A DNA stretch of 64,000 bases. Origin: Aegilops tauschii subsp. strangulata. Taxonomy: Eukaryota > Streptophyta > Magnoliopsida > Poales > Poaceae. Location of the stretch: assembly GCF_002575655.3 (NCBI RefSeq), contig NC_053040.3, positions 465,792,780 to 465,856,779 of the forward strand, in the 5' to 3' direction. A program made the translations under genes and the position numbers. Under the pieces are notes generated by a model. The model ran no database searches and was not told the origin of the DNA. It worked only from the letters and a program-made list of their open reading frames with translations. Positions 1 through 10,220 of this stretch are shown here, piece by piece (within the stretch, counting starts at the first letter, position 1; each line of letters opens with the position of its first letter).

Positions 1-346
1 ACGTGAAACCTATGATAGAGCCAATCGGATGGTTGAGAACACTACAAAGGTATAAAGAAATAAAGAAATTAGCATACCTATTTAATTCTTGGGTTCTTAT
101 TATTTATGCCACTAGTTGTGTATCACTACTCAGTTTTGCCATTAGAAGTTACAACTACTAAAAAAATGCCATCGATCCGTGAGATGCCTGCTCAAAAAAT
201 GCAATTAGATATCTAAAAAATGCCATCGTTAAGTTAGATGTTTGCTCAGAAATGCTATTAGACATTGTTATTTTCACGTCAAACCCGTTGACCATGTTAC
301 ATGACAAAAGTAAGCCGATTCTCACAATGATAAGTTAATGGTGTCC

Positions 347-379
347 AGCACAACACACCCCTCAAATAAAACTAAGCAC
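347..379. repeat. 33-bp direct repeat, copy 1
   Basis: This block, beginning AGCACAACACACCCC, is repeated without mismatch at 2080-2112. Both copies run into an ACTAAGCAC-type sequence that is itself repeated nearby. The two copies bracket about 1.7 kb. Confidence 0.85.
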
Positions 380-2079
380 CCTGGAATTCTTTGACAAAAC
401 TAAGCACCCTGAAATTCTTTGACAACTAAACTGCCGATAAATCACGAGTGGACATGGTGCCAAGCGAGGTCGGTATCCCGCCCGCCCATTCCCACGTGAT
501 TCGTGCATATATTATACGGTGAGCATGTATATTCATTTCTCTGCACCATATCCAACCTGTATAGCTTTCGTATTTTGTCTCACAGGTTAGGTCTGCTGCA
601 TGCAAAGAAACCAGACGCATTGAATCACTCATTTGTTGCAACAGCTACCTGCACCATGCTCCCCTCCGTCTCTTTAATCCATTCGGCCTTGTTGCTTCGG
701 CTGTCCAACCATTCTGCTCGGCACTCGTTCTCGCTCTCTCTTGCAACCATCCTCCCATTGCAGGTCGGAACCATGTGTTCATCCATGTCCCAGGGAAGCT
801 CTCCACCACATTCATCTCATGTCATCTCCAACCAGGTCGCCTCGCTCTCTCTCATCCGTTGCCCTGAGTGCAAAGCCGGGCATGTGGTCTGGTTCATTTC
901 AGGCAGTAGTAATCCCGGGGAGGCATTTCGACAGCTGTGATTGCCATGGTGTAGTAAGTTCATCATCTACTGTTCCATACATTGTTTGCACTTTGTCCGA
1001 CTAACGCAAATGAGGATGTAGACTTTGGAAGCGGAAGAACAAGTATCTACAGTACATGAGTGCTAGATGGAGCCACCTAACATAGGAAACATCCGTCTTG
1101 CTTGGAAATGCTCATGCTGCCCAACCCTTCTTCATCAGTTCTCCTTGTTCATTTCTCACAGCGTGCCGCAGGCCACCACAATGTGTTCATCCAAGTCCCA
1201 GCTTATCTCCACACCTCCTGAAGAACCTTTTCATCTTGGGCGTTGCGAACATGCTGCTAATGGCCATGATCTGCATGCACAAATTCTGAAGCGACCCCTC
1301 GTGCCATGGATTTGATCTTGTTCCCATATGTACCCCACGAGATGGATTGGTTGTAGTTCCTCTATGTACCCAACGGGCAATGGGTTCGCTCTAGTCCCCT
1401 TATGTATTTTTCTTCCCTTCTTCTCCATGTACTGCATGTATCTGCCAGTCCCAGCTGCGTCATACGTTCGCAGCAGGCTGCCCTATCAATAATACATGTC
1501 CATTGTTTGTGAGCATGAAGCATTAAGTCCGGCTAATCGTGTGAGGCAGTGCAAAATTAATTACTAAACTACACAACCACTAGAGGCAGGGAGGGCATTG
1601 ATCCCACCTGCAATAATGCTCGGCCAGCCGACTTGTGATGGGAATCAATACACTCAGCTGCCATGCAAAACATCAAAGCACCCAGCAAGCCATTAATGTG
1701 TCATCAACGCAACGACCTTTTCCATCGCCGGGGACGCGCACGTGGCTCGTGTATTCATACGAATGTAAATGACACCCTGGGCCACACGGCATGGCGTATA
1801 ACGCGATATATTCGTGAAGTTGGTAATTAACCTGTCAAGTATTTGCGAATGCCCTATAATAAGTAGGCATCGCGACGCGCGGGTGGATGGACTGGATTAC
1901 GGCAGCGCGTGGCTGCATGTCCCAAAAATTCACGTCCCTAAACTGCTGGCTATATGATGTTGGCCATATATATTGTACGTATATAATGTCAAGAAACGAG
2001 TGGTAGTACTATACCAACTAAAAGATGAAATGTACGAAATATAACAAGAAGAAACATAACATAGTTCTGCTGGGGGCTG

Positions 2080-2112
2080 AGCACAACACACCCCTCAAAT
2101 AAAACTAAGCAC
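2080..2112. repeat. 33-bp direct repeat, copy 2
   Basis: This is the second copy of the block at 347-379. It lies about 75 bp beyond the stop codon of the minus-strand exonuclease gene, so it probably belongs to that gene's 3' flank. Confidence 0.85.
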
Positions 2113-2185
2113 ACCAGAAATTAAACTAAGCAACTAATCCGGTAAACACTGCATTAGAACCACCATGAGCAACGACACTGCCACC

Positions 2186-2905
2186 TTACTCGGAGTCCTC
2201 GTCCACGTCCTCGACTTCATCCTTGTCCCTCTTCCCCTTGGGCGATACTTCTTTGCTTGAACCGCACACTTGGCTCTTGCTCTTCATCCAACCCTTGTAG
2301 ATATTGAAACAAAGGTAGCCATCCATTGCAGCATAGTAGATGTGGTCTATATCTAGTACAGTCCACTGCCATGCACGATGAAACGTGTGCGGAGGTTTCT
2401 TTAGTTCACCGTACGAAGGATGAACCATGGCTCCTGCCAGAGTCAGCATTGAAGGCTAATCAAGGGAGGGCACTAGCCCTTCCTTCTGGAGGTCGAAGGG
2501 GTCGCCTACAACGAGGCCTATCCGACCCAGGATTTCCTTGTCGTCCCTAAAGTCTATAGTAACGAATTTGACTCGGCCGCCCTTGAGGAACTTCTTAAAT
2601 TCCTCGCACTCAACGTCAGCATGGCATATGTGGTAGACCAAGCATAAGTCATGCACGCAAACCTGGATCATGGCGGGCTTCTTATTCTCTGCCTCCTTTA
2701 GTTTCTTCTCGCTTCCCAAGACTGTGGTGTACTCAACATCTAGCCCAGCGACCCACTCATCATTTGAGTTTTCGAACATGCGTTTGAAGCCAGCAAGGCA
2801 TTCTTTCACCGTTGCGGAAGAACGGGTGTAGATGACGTCGAACTCATCGCCGGTGATGGTTCTAACCTTGTCCTCACCGCCGAGCATGGAGATTTGGGAC
2901 GCCAT
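2186..2905 (-). pseudogene. Werner-type 3'-5' exonuclease (DEDDy), one in-frame stop
   Basis: The minus-strand frame starts with ATG at 2905 in good context (CCATGGCG) and reads about 240 codons to a TAA just before 2186. It has the hallmarks of the plant Werner-syndrome-like 3'-5' exonuclease family. Exo I is GLDVEYT, giving the D-x-E metal ligands, near residue 55. Exo II is FVTIDFRDD near residue 115. Exo III, HIYYAAMDGYLCFNIY, supplies the Y-x-x-x-D pair near residue 190. Proteins of this family trim 3' ends of nucleic acid. A TAG at 2456-2458 interrupts the frame between Exo II and Exo III; reading resumes in the same frame. The 149-codon product before the stop lacks Exo III and should be inactive. 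The acidic tail (EDVDEDSE) follows Exo III. A single transition from CAG would explain the stop, so this is a recent pseudogene or a null allele. Confidence 0.8.
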
Positions 2906-3174
2906 GGATTTGGGTGGTGGGTTAGGATTAGTGGAACTGCCGTAATGTGAAAGGACGGGACGACTAGGAGCGGTTTATCGATTGTAAAAATGTCGAGTGG
3001 GGGGGGGTGCGTGCGAATGGCAGGGTAGTGGCTTGCCTGGTGGATAAATGGATTCATGCACAGTACTATGGGGGCCCAATTAGATGTCATGTCTACTCGA
3101 TGCCCAATTAAATGGCTTTCGATGTCATGTCAAGCGTCGGGAAAATTACAGGTGATACGAAGCTTTCCATTCTC

Positions 3175-3347
3175 CCATGATACGGGCTTCCGAGAGCCCT
3201 TGGATCTGAGATCGAACGGTTGCATGGCGTGATTCTAGACCTATGGGTGAATATCCTATCCTGGAGGGTTATTCTGCAAATTTTCAGCAACTTAGCATGC
3301 GACCGTTCGATCTCAGATCCAAGGGCCGCCAGCAGCCCGTATCATGG
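3175..3347. repeat. Imperfect inverted repeat (fold-back hairpin)
   Basis: Arms 3175-3226 and 3296-3347 are reverse complements over about 50 bases. The longest perfect core contains CCCTTGGATCTGAGATCGAA and pairs across a spacer of about 69 bases. A small interior mismatch lies around 3190-3199. It could be a short fold-back transposon or a hairpin RNA source. I see no target-site duplication that settles it. Confidence 0.75.
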
Positions 3348-4600
3348 TCGCGCCTACCACGACCGTCGCCTCGCTCGCACGGTTGCGCCCTTGGAGATTT
3401 AACACGGTGTGTTAGGCTATCTGATGTTGGCATGTCATACATAGTCATCACTTAGTCACTCATACAACAAGGTTAGCTATAAGGTTGGCTATAAGAGTAT
3501 TTTTTGTTTACTTCTCTCTATCTCTTTCTTCGTAGTATTTATTGCATTTGCCAAGGAGTGACCTCTTCCAATGAAATGGTGCTTAGATGAGGTGCTATGG
3601 GCATTAAATGGCTTAGCAACTTAAGTCCCCAATGCATAGGTGCTTAGTTTTTTGTTCCTAAGTTTGCTTCATCTAGGTACACGCGCTTATCACCGTTTCT
3701 TCCCGGGGTCACCAAACTAGTCTCTCTCTTCTTAATTAACTTGCCACATCAGACTTTATGCCTATGTGGCAGGCTTAGCACCTGTAGGATCAAGTACAAT
3801 AGTGGGCTATAAGCCCACTTTACATGGCATTTTTGCATATGTGGGGGAAAGAGGCAAGGAAAAAGTGCAGGAGTGGGCTCTCAAGCAAGAGCCAGCCTCT
3901 ACATGGTGGAGCATCGGGAGAGGCACCTGTATGGAGGTGGTCAGGAATCGGGAGACTCAAGCCGGTCGCAGCGCCGCAGTTAAAATGATAATGGCAAGTC
4001 AAATCACCAGGCCCCACCTGTCCAGCAGTAACTCACTGTCAAATCACACAGCCCTATGTTTGCAGCAGCCTACTCCCTCATCTTCTCGCGTCTCTGTCAA
4101 ACTGACTAGGCGGAACTGCCCCGCCTACCGCGCGGGAAAAGCCCCGCCCTCGAATTTTAAATAGTACAGTATACTAATTTTGTATCCATGGATTGCGCCA
4201 TGGAGCAAAGCCTCAAGAAAACAGTGGTACACATGTACGGAGTATACATCACGCCCGTCGCGTTCGCGTCGCACCCCAGACGGTCAGTCAGTCTGGCATG
4301 CCGCTCTCCGAATGGAACGCGCGTCATATTGCGTTTGCACACACATGTGGGACCGCAATTGAGAACCGACCATAGGCACACTCCCCGGCCCCGCAAGTCA
4401 GGTGAGTTAATAGAAGTACATACGTTGGTACCTGGACGATCCCTGCAAGACATGGAAGATCAGTTCATCCATGCATGTGACCAGACTCCAGCAGACACAC
4501 CTGGATTGGCTATCGTCTACATATCGTGCAGGCTGTGTTGTACAGGGCTGTAGTTCTGGTGAGAAATCTAAAAAAAAGGTTTCATGTCATCTTGCAAAAT
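3348..4600. other. Gene-free stretch with degenerate short repeats
   Basis: No gene is supported. GGCTATAAG-type motifs occur near 3475-3500 and 3800-3815, one at each end of an interval of about 330 bp, which recalls a decayed MITE, but I cannot define terminal inverted repeats. 4150-4560 has mixed composition with no long convincing frame. Confidence 0.35.
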
Positions 4601-4610
4601 TAGGTGTCAT

Positions 4611-4980
4611 GTGCTTCGGATCACTGCGAGGGTTAAACAGCGACAACTGAGTTGGGCTAGTCATTGGGGGCACATGCATGAAGACTATTCGGCTGCCATC
4701 TAGGTCAAGCCGGCTATGTTAATTAGGACATCTATCGACGGACCCCTTTTCTACGAGCTTATCTTTAATTTGAGCTTTGATCCTCGTCTAGTTTGTCCGT
4801 CGGGATTCATCTTGTCTCCTTTGGGCAGTGAGGTTATGATTTCTTATCATGTGGCATTTTTTCGTGTTATATGTTATAATCTTGTGCTTCAGATCAAAAT
4901 GACGACAACTGCGCCTCCGGGGCACATGCATGAAGACTTCTCGACAGTCAGTGCCGAGGTCAAGCCGGCTCCGGCCGGTA
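4611..4980. repeat. Direct duplication in a promoter-like region
   Basis: Segments at about 4611-4715 and 4884-4980 share a scattered core: GCGACAACT/GACGACAACT, then GGGGCACATGCATGAAGACT, then AGGTCAAGCCGGCT. Spacing inside each copy is conserved. The second copy lies just upstream of the TATA motif at 5004. Confidence 0.6.
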
Positions 4981-4995
4981 GACAAAAGAAAACTA

Positions 4996-5360
4996 GTGCT
5001 CCACTATATAGGCAGGAGCCTCCACGCTTGCTTGCTAGTGTTGCTCTCTTCACACTGTCTGATCCTCTCCAGATCTAAACACGACAGCGGTGGCCACACA
5101 CTCTCTCTCTCTACTCACCGCTGGTCACAGATCCAGCCGGATCCTCTCTGCCGGGGAAGGTGAGAAGGTGCAACGTTCACGCGGTCGTCCTCGGCGACGG
5201 CTCTTGCCCACAGCCGACGCGTCCCGATCAGCGTGCCTTGCCGTTCTCTCCCAAGCATCGCTGGCGAGGGAGGGCCTCCCACCCCTTCTTCCTCGCTGCC
5301 GTATTGTAGGCAGATCCGGCCTCCCGCCGCCCACCTAGGGACATCCCGGTGACCCTCAGG
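4996..5360 (+). promoter_or_regulatory. TATA-bearing promoter and possible non-coding first exon
   Basis: A TATA-like motif (CTATATAGG, 5004-5012) is followed about 90 bases later by C/T-rich, leader-like sequence with CT runs (5100-5115). A possible splice donor (CCTCAGGTATAAC) lies near 5358. The layout suits a plant core promoter with a spliced leader, but no clear downstream coding exon is seen: the 167-codon frame at 5722-6225 ends in an AGA-repeat arginine tract and matches nothing I know. Confidence 0.3.
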
Positions 5361-5879
5361 TATAACTTCCTTCGAAACCGGCCTTGCTCTACTTCCCGAG
5401 CTCCTGACGTCGCTGCATTTGTATCTTTTACTATTTCTCAGGCCCCCTCGTGTAGATAGGATTGATCGGCTATTCGAAAACCACCTAATTTTTTACTATT
5501 AAGAGGTAAAACTAGTTCATGCACTCGAATCTAGTAGTACTTGGTTCAAACAAGGAAGAAAGGGGGTGGGGGTGGGGAAGATTTGTTACCTGAATCTAGG
5601 ACTTGGTCGAAAGAGGAAATAATGGGGGCGAAAAGTAGCAGAGACTGGCTATCCAACTGGTCTCTAGGTCTAATAATGAAATAAAGGGAACGCAGTACAA
5701 ACTCAATATAAACCCGATCTATTGGTTGAAAAAGGAAAGAAAGCGGGGACTGGGGGACAAGTCAACAGAGTAAGTCCAGCACTAGATTTGCCAGCCTCAC
5801 ACAGTATAAGGTGGCTATATACCGAACAAAAATGGGACCAACCCAGATATCCTCTTCTGATGTTTGTTGCCCCGAGCCG

Positions 5880-7420
5880 CTCTTATGTAATGCCACTGGT
5901 AAAATGTAGCAGTCGCACTGTTAAAAGTAAGGACACGTTAAACCAATGTTGTTTTCAATGTAATGCCTCCAGTAATATGAATCAATGGCACTTTTTTTCA
6001 TGTCCTGCTAAATTTCCCATTAAGATAAGTTGCTTCTTTTCGTTAGAGATGCAACTGTCCTGGTCCGCCTACTCTCCAGGAGCTTCACGACCAACCTTGA
6101 TGTTGCTCAATTTTATTGCAACTAATGAAGAAGAAGCTCTGTGGGTTTCGTTTTCTGATGGAAATGGAACCGGGGTTGGAGCCCTTTTCTTAAAAAGAAG
6201 AAGAAGAAGAAGAAGAAGCTGCTAGCTCATGGGACATTGCTTCATTTTAGGTGAACTGCACCAAAAGGTCCCATGAATTGAATCATCCATGTTGGTGACT
6301 GGTGTCATCCCTTCTATGATGGCGTTGACTGCAGATATGGTTCCCATCACGTGGTATGTTCCTTTTTGGTCTGACCGTTTGCCAAAGATCCTGCATGTTG
6401 ATCCTGCTCTTGTGCTACTGTTTTGGCACTGCCATGATAAAGCAGTAATGTTATTATTTCGCACCTTAATCTAGTGGCACTATTAATTTGAGGCAATGTT
6501 TTGGCACCGCTAATGCCACTGTTTTTTTATATATATCGAAAGAGGAGGTTCCCTCCAATTTCATTAAAGAAACCCAACCATAGAGAACCATTATCCGACA
6601 ACATCTCAGTGTAAACGGGCAGTTATGCAACTACTACTAGAACGGACTGAGTACTAGCAGGAGACAAGTTTGCCACATAAGCTATGCAGGTAGGGGGACG
6701 CAGCACCAGCTCGACCAAGTTTGGATTACAACTCAAATGCTACCACATAAACATCAGGGGGAACATAGGGACTGAAAGAGCCAGCTTCAGCATCCCAGTC
6801 TAAGCACCCCCGGCCTTCATCCTTGCGACGCACGGTACACCTCGTTTGCCACCTGCTCGACCCTAGTGTCACTGATAAAATGAACTAATAATACAGTTAA
6901 AATAGAGCGAGTGTCCTCTCTATCATTATATTTCCAATGTAGATAAAGAAAGTGCTTCTCTTTGTTAATGTATGTTTCATCAACTAGTCCCATTATTAAT
7001 GTTTAAGCATTTCTGCAAACTGGGGTGCTTAATTTTAGTGGATTTGCACAAAAATAGAGATTTGAATGTCTCAAGGCCCCTCCTTGTACTACCGCTGTAC
7101 ATTGATGTTCATCACTGGCAGAAGGTGTATCGGGGAGACTTGTGATGATTTCCAGTAGGGGGCATGGCGTACCATATGAGGCGTCGCAGGGCCCATCTCG
7201 CCCTCGCAGCATGGCATACTATGATACTATCACAATATTTTCTTCTATTTATTTTGCGTGTTTCATCAACTAGTGCCACTATAATGTAATCACGCTTTTT
7301 CATTATCTGTGCAAACAGGGTTATTCAGCTGCATTTTGGTGGAACTGCACAAATGTACGGATGGAACCGGCATATATGCAGAGTGCAAGGTGTGCCAAGT
7401 AAAAATTAACGACACCAACC
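5880..7420 (+). repeat. Diverged triplicated host segment
   Basis: Three related blocks occur in the same orientation at about 5880-6480, 6860-7060 and 7255-7380. Shared landmarks are GTAATGCCACTGGTAAAATG versus AGTGTCACTGATAAAATG, the phrase CATCAACTAGT(C/G)CCA, and a CATTTTRGTGGAACTGCAC-like block. A LINE tail splits the boundary between the first and second blocks. They read like intron/exon pieces of an old tandemly duplicated gene; no intact frame survives. Confidence 0.5.
6521..6860 (-). mobile_element. LINE 3'-end fragment, minus orientation
   Basis: On the minus strand this ends with a TTTCATTAAAG-reverse-type tail, ...CTTTAATGAAATTGGAGGG, then a short A-rich end (T run at 6522-6528 on plus). 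That is the usual look of grass LINE 3' ends. Flanks TAATGCCACTG (6510-6520) and TAGTGTCACTG (6861-6871) look like a target-site duplication that has since diverged. Only the last ~340 bp is present, as expected for 5'-truncated insertions. Confidence 0.55.
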
Positions 7421-7521
7421 ATGCTCCATGCACGCATTGGCATCCACCACCACCAGTGGGATGTGTGGCGCTCTCTGTGGACGGATCTTTCTCGGCAGCA
7501 AATCCTCTAACCAAATACTAG
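7309..7521 (+). pseudogene. RNase H-like domain start, fragment
   Basis: The C-terminal half of this 70-codon frame contains HWHPPPPVGCVALSVDGSF (about 7435-7492). This resembles the start of the RNase H-like domain (RVT_3 type) of plant non-LTR elements and related host proteins, W-x-PPP-x-G-x-x-x-L-x-VDGSF, in which the Asp is a metal ligand. The frame stops soon after, so the Glu and later Asp ligands are absent. It follows a possible 3' splice site (GTGCAAACAG) and sits in the third copy of the triplicated segment. The family match rests on this one motif. Confidence 0.35.
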
Positions 7522-7744
7522 TAGCTTATATTGCCAGTTTTCTAGGGAGTACTCTATTTTGAAAGAAGCACCAATTTATTTTCCTTTATTTGTACACAAT
7601 GTCACAACTTTGACCCAAAGGTCTAGAGGGATTTAAGGGTGATTAGCGTAGTACTCAGAGACTGATTGTAATCATGATTTTCATTAGCTGTCACACTGAT
7701 TGTAAGCATGAGCAGGTGGAAGATTAGGTTAGTGCGAAGCTTAC

Positions 7745-7860
7745 CTTAAACCGTACCGTCCTCGAAATCTCCCACTCATTGTCAAACCACGTAAGGATCT
7801 CCTTCAACCTGGCTAACTTTGCCTGGTCGCCGCCGGCGATCTGCCTGATTCGGTGCTAGC
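7745..7860 (-). pseudogene. Exon fragment paralogous to the gene at 8605
   Basis: Read on the minus strand, 7855 to 7745 encodes IAGGDQAKLARLKEILTWFD followed by NEWEISRTVRFK, then an apparent splice donor GTAAGC at 7744. The plus-strand gene at 8605 encodes IADGDPVKLARMLEIQSWFD at the same position in its protein. The two lie head to head about 750 bp apart. I see no in-frame ATG immediately upstream and no second exon downstream, so this is probably a gene fragment. Confidence 0.6.
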
Positions 7861-8060
7861 TTTGGAAGATGGGAGGAGAGACGGTGGTCTTGCAATTGAG
7901 AAGAGGGAGAGGCGAGACGGTGGTTTTGGAATGGAAATGATGGAGAGGAGAGGAGGTGGTTTTGCAATGGAGAAGAGGGAGAGGCGACACGGTGGTTTTG
8001 GAATGGGATGATGGAGAGGAGAGGAGGTGGTTTTGCAATGGAGAAGAGGGAGAGGAGCGT
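7861..8060 (-). repeat. Leader-like tandem repeat, left arm
   Basis: On the minus strand this is a run of units of about 35-75 bp built from CCTCTCC, CCATTCCAAAACCACC and CCATTGCAAAACCACC. The same vocabulary occurs on the plus strand at 8378-8575, so the two arrays are inverted arms in front of the two divergent paralogous coding sequences. Confidence 0.7.
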
Positions 8061-8163
8061 GCGGCAGCGATTTAGGATTGGACGAGAGGGCCGGCGCGCT
8101 ATGACTGGATCAAAATCAAAATCAGTTTACCCTTCAATTAAGAAAGCGACCCCACATTAACTA

Positions 8164-8350
8164 GTCTCCCTTTTATTCTGGGTCATAATTGACCATGATT
8201 TTCACAAATAAAATATATGTTATACGTTGCAAAAATAATATAATTTGAAAGTACATTCAGATACGAACCAAACTATACAATTTTTGGTGACATGCATTCA
8301 CATTTTGCTTGCCAAATACAGTACGTGGTCAAACTTTGACCCAAAATACG
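8164..8350. repeat. Possible decayed MITE between the two arms
   Basis: The segment begins CTCCCTTTTATTCTGGGTC and ends ...GGTCAAACTTTGACCCAAAATACG, vocabulary usual in Stowaway-like and related grass MITEs. Ends do not pair well and no TA duplication is clear, so this is only a suggestion. Confidence 0.3.
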
Positions 8351-8377
8351 CAAAACAAAAAAATACTTCCAAGACCA

Positions 8378-8575
8378 GCGCCGCTCCTCTCCTCTTAAAC
8401 CACTGCCGCTCCTCTCCTGTTCCAATCTAAATCCAGCGTCGCTCCTCTCCTCTTCCATTTCAAAACAACCGCCCCTCCTCTCCTGTTCCAATCCAAAACC
8501 AGCATCGTTCCTCTCCCGTTCTAAACCAAAACCAGCACTGCTCCTCTCCTCTTCCATTCAAAAACCACCGCCGGC
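8378..8575 (+). repeat. Leader-like tandem repeat, right arm
   Basis: Six or so units built on GCTCCTCTCCT(C/G)TTCCA...AAACCA(C/G)C end about 30 bp before the ATG at 8605. Placement suggests that the array is the 5' leader or proximal promoter of that gene. Confidence 0.65.
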
Positions 8576-8604
8576 GAGTGAAGGTGTTGTGGAGAAGTAG
8601 ATCG

Positions 8605-9081
8605 ATGGAGGAGTACAACCGATACGTGAGGATCGCTGACGGCGACCCTGTGAAGCTAGCTAGGATGTTGGAGATACAGTCTTGGTTTGACAACAAGGAC
8701 CGACTAGCGGCGACGGCGACATCCATGGCCAAATATATGCAACAGAGCGAAAAGGCGGCGATACTCCCGAAGGGAGTCACGCGGGAGTACATAGAGCTGC
8801 TCCTCTGGGCCCTGGAGCAAAAAGATTCACTGAATCTGATCGTGAGGGAGCGGCGGTGGGAGTATCGATCCCTGATGGAGCATCCACCAGAGATTGAAGG
8901 ATCGAGCATCTACAGGGTGCTGTTTGTGAGGGTGTCGTGCCAGAGGGAGCCGGTGGAGTCTTCGTCGACCGAACCCAACTGCAAGAGGAGAAAAACAGTT
9001 GGCCCGACGACGCTTCCCCACCATCCTCTGCCTCGTCGTTCACATCATCTCACGGGACGACTGTCTGCCGCCGAGGAATAG
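8605..9081 (+). CDS. Small hypothetical protein, 158 aa
   Basis: The chosen start is the first ATG in the frame (8605, context ATCGATGGAG with G at +4); upstream codons come from the leader repeat. The protein begins MEEYNRYVRIADGDPVKLAR. It has a charged, helix-prone first 75 residues (KLARMLEIQSWFDNKDRLAA), then EYIELLLWALEQKDSLNLI and a basic RERRWEYR. A short basic cluster CKRRK near residue 128 could be a nuclear localisation signal. No signal peptide, membrane segment or catalytic motif is seen, and I do not recognise the family. Conservation of the first part in the inverted fragment at 7745-7860 argues that it is, or was, a translated gene. The last 30 residues are low-complexity and may be noise. 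No intron is needed. Confidence 0.55.
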   Translation: MEEYNRYVRIADGDPVKLARMLEIQSWFDNKDRLAATATSMAKYMQQSEKAAILPKGVTREYIELLLWALEQKDSLNLIVRERRWEYRSLMEHPPEIEGSSIYRVLFVRVSCQREPVESSSTEPNCKRRKTVGPTTLPHHPLPRRSHHLTGRLSAAEE

Positions 9082-9332
9082 GAGGGATTGCCGCCCCAGA
9101 CCAATATTCGGGCAGGTTGTGAATTGTCAGGAGGAGCTTAGGGTTGTTAGTATTTGCAGGTTGTGAATTGTGTTTTGTGTTGTTTATTTTGAGAGTACTT
9201 TCAGATATGAATGTCGTTTCAATTTCAGATTTGCAGTATTGAGCATATGAAGTATTTTATGAATTCTAGAGATCTATTTTTAGCACTTCAAAAAATGTAG
9301 TTTCATAGGAGTATAAAAGTGCAGACAATGTG

Positions 9333-9412
9333 ATTCTCAGAGAAGAAACTGCAAGTTTCATTTTCAGATAAGAAACTCCATGTTCAGTTTCAGATAAGAA
9401 ACTGCAACTTTC
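9333..9412. repeat. Short tandem repeat
   Basis: Three imperfect copies of a unit of about 28 bp around CAGATAAGAAACTGCAA lie downstream of the small gene. Confidence 0.6.
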
Positions 9413-9727
9413 AGAGGCAGAGCATTTATATTAACACGGCCTTTTCAAACAGTGTTAACATCATGCTGGAAGTTTTAGTCATGGTCGAAACTGGAACTAC
9501 CAGCCAGTTAACATCATGTTGATCAACATTCATGCATAGCACATCTTCATATGATGCACAGTCAAAAAGATATGCTATTTTCAAGATGCCCACACAATGT
9601 CGAGTGTGCGAAAAAACAGAGAAAACGAGGGACGAAGTTTTGGCAAGTGTTGGACGTGGTGTGCGTAGATGACAATTGGGACCCACATGTCAATAAAGGC
9701 AGAGGCAAAATTTTTGGAGATATTTTC

Positions 9728-9800
9728 TCTGCACAGGTGGAATCGAACCCGGGCGGAACAGCTGTCAGGTAGTGTCACTCGGCCACTAGGCTAGTTCAGT
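9728..9800 (-). other. tRNA-like pol III promoter boxes (SINE-like)
   Basis: On the minus strand an A-box-like TAGCCTAGTGG is followed about 33 bases later by a perfect B-box consensus, GGTTCGATTCC. The order and spacing suit a tRNA-type internal promoter. The flanks do not fold into a clear cloverleaf, so a SINE head or tRNA-derived relic is more likely than a working tRNA gene. Confidence 0.4.
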
Positions 9801-10220
9801 TGTTTCGTTACTATAAGGCAGTTCCTCAGGTGGTCGGATCTCCTCATGCGCCTTTGTGTGCTCGCCGCGACGCCGCTGTCTGCCATTGTGAACATGCTGA
9901 ACAAACGAGAGGAATCTGGAGAGGACTGTACGTGGAGAGGCGGACAGTCGGGACCCACCAGGTCTATGGCCGTACGCAAGCACGTGCCTCATCAAAAAAA
10001 ATACTTCCTCCTAATGCTATATTGACGTTGGGGCCCACGGGTTTGTCAACATAGTTACATTTTTTTAGGTGCTTCAACGTAGTTACTATAGGAGATAAAT
10101 TCACAACGAAGCCGGGGAGCTGGCAGGTATCATTTATTATCTCACTGGGGCAGCAGGTATCAGCTGGGTTTTGGGCTGCCCCGTCTAGGCTTTCTTTTTT
10201 AACATGCGCAGCCCACGACC

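Larger units (their letters stand above)
1..2160. other. Gene-free left flank with short repeats
   Basis: No convincing gene is seen. Around 150-270 a short A-rich unit containing AAAAAATGCCATCG recurs with variation. A short segment containing ATGTGTTCATCCA next to a C/T-rich stretch occurs near 770-830 and again near 1180-1240, which suggests an old internal duplication. Open frames here are short, overlap on both strands and match no family I know. The right part probably includes the 3' flank of the minus-strand exonuclease gene. Confidence 0.5.

Noticed and set aside
2806..3090. 94-codon minus frame over the exonuclease start
   Set aside because: Out of frame with the conserved exonuclease motifs; shadow.
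5722..6225. 167-codon plus frame
   Set aside because: No recognisable motif; it ends in an AGA microsatellite and overlaps a diverged non-coding duplication.
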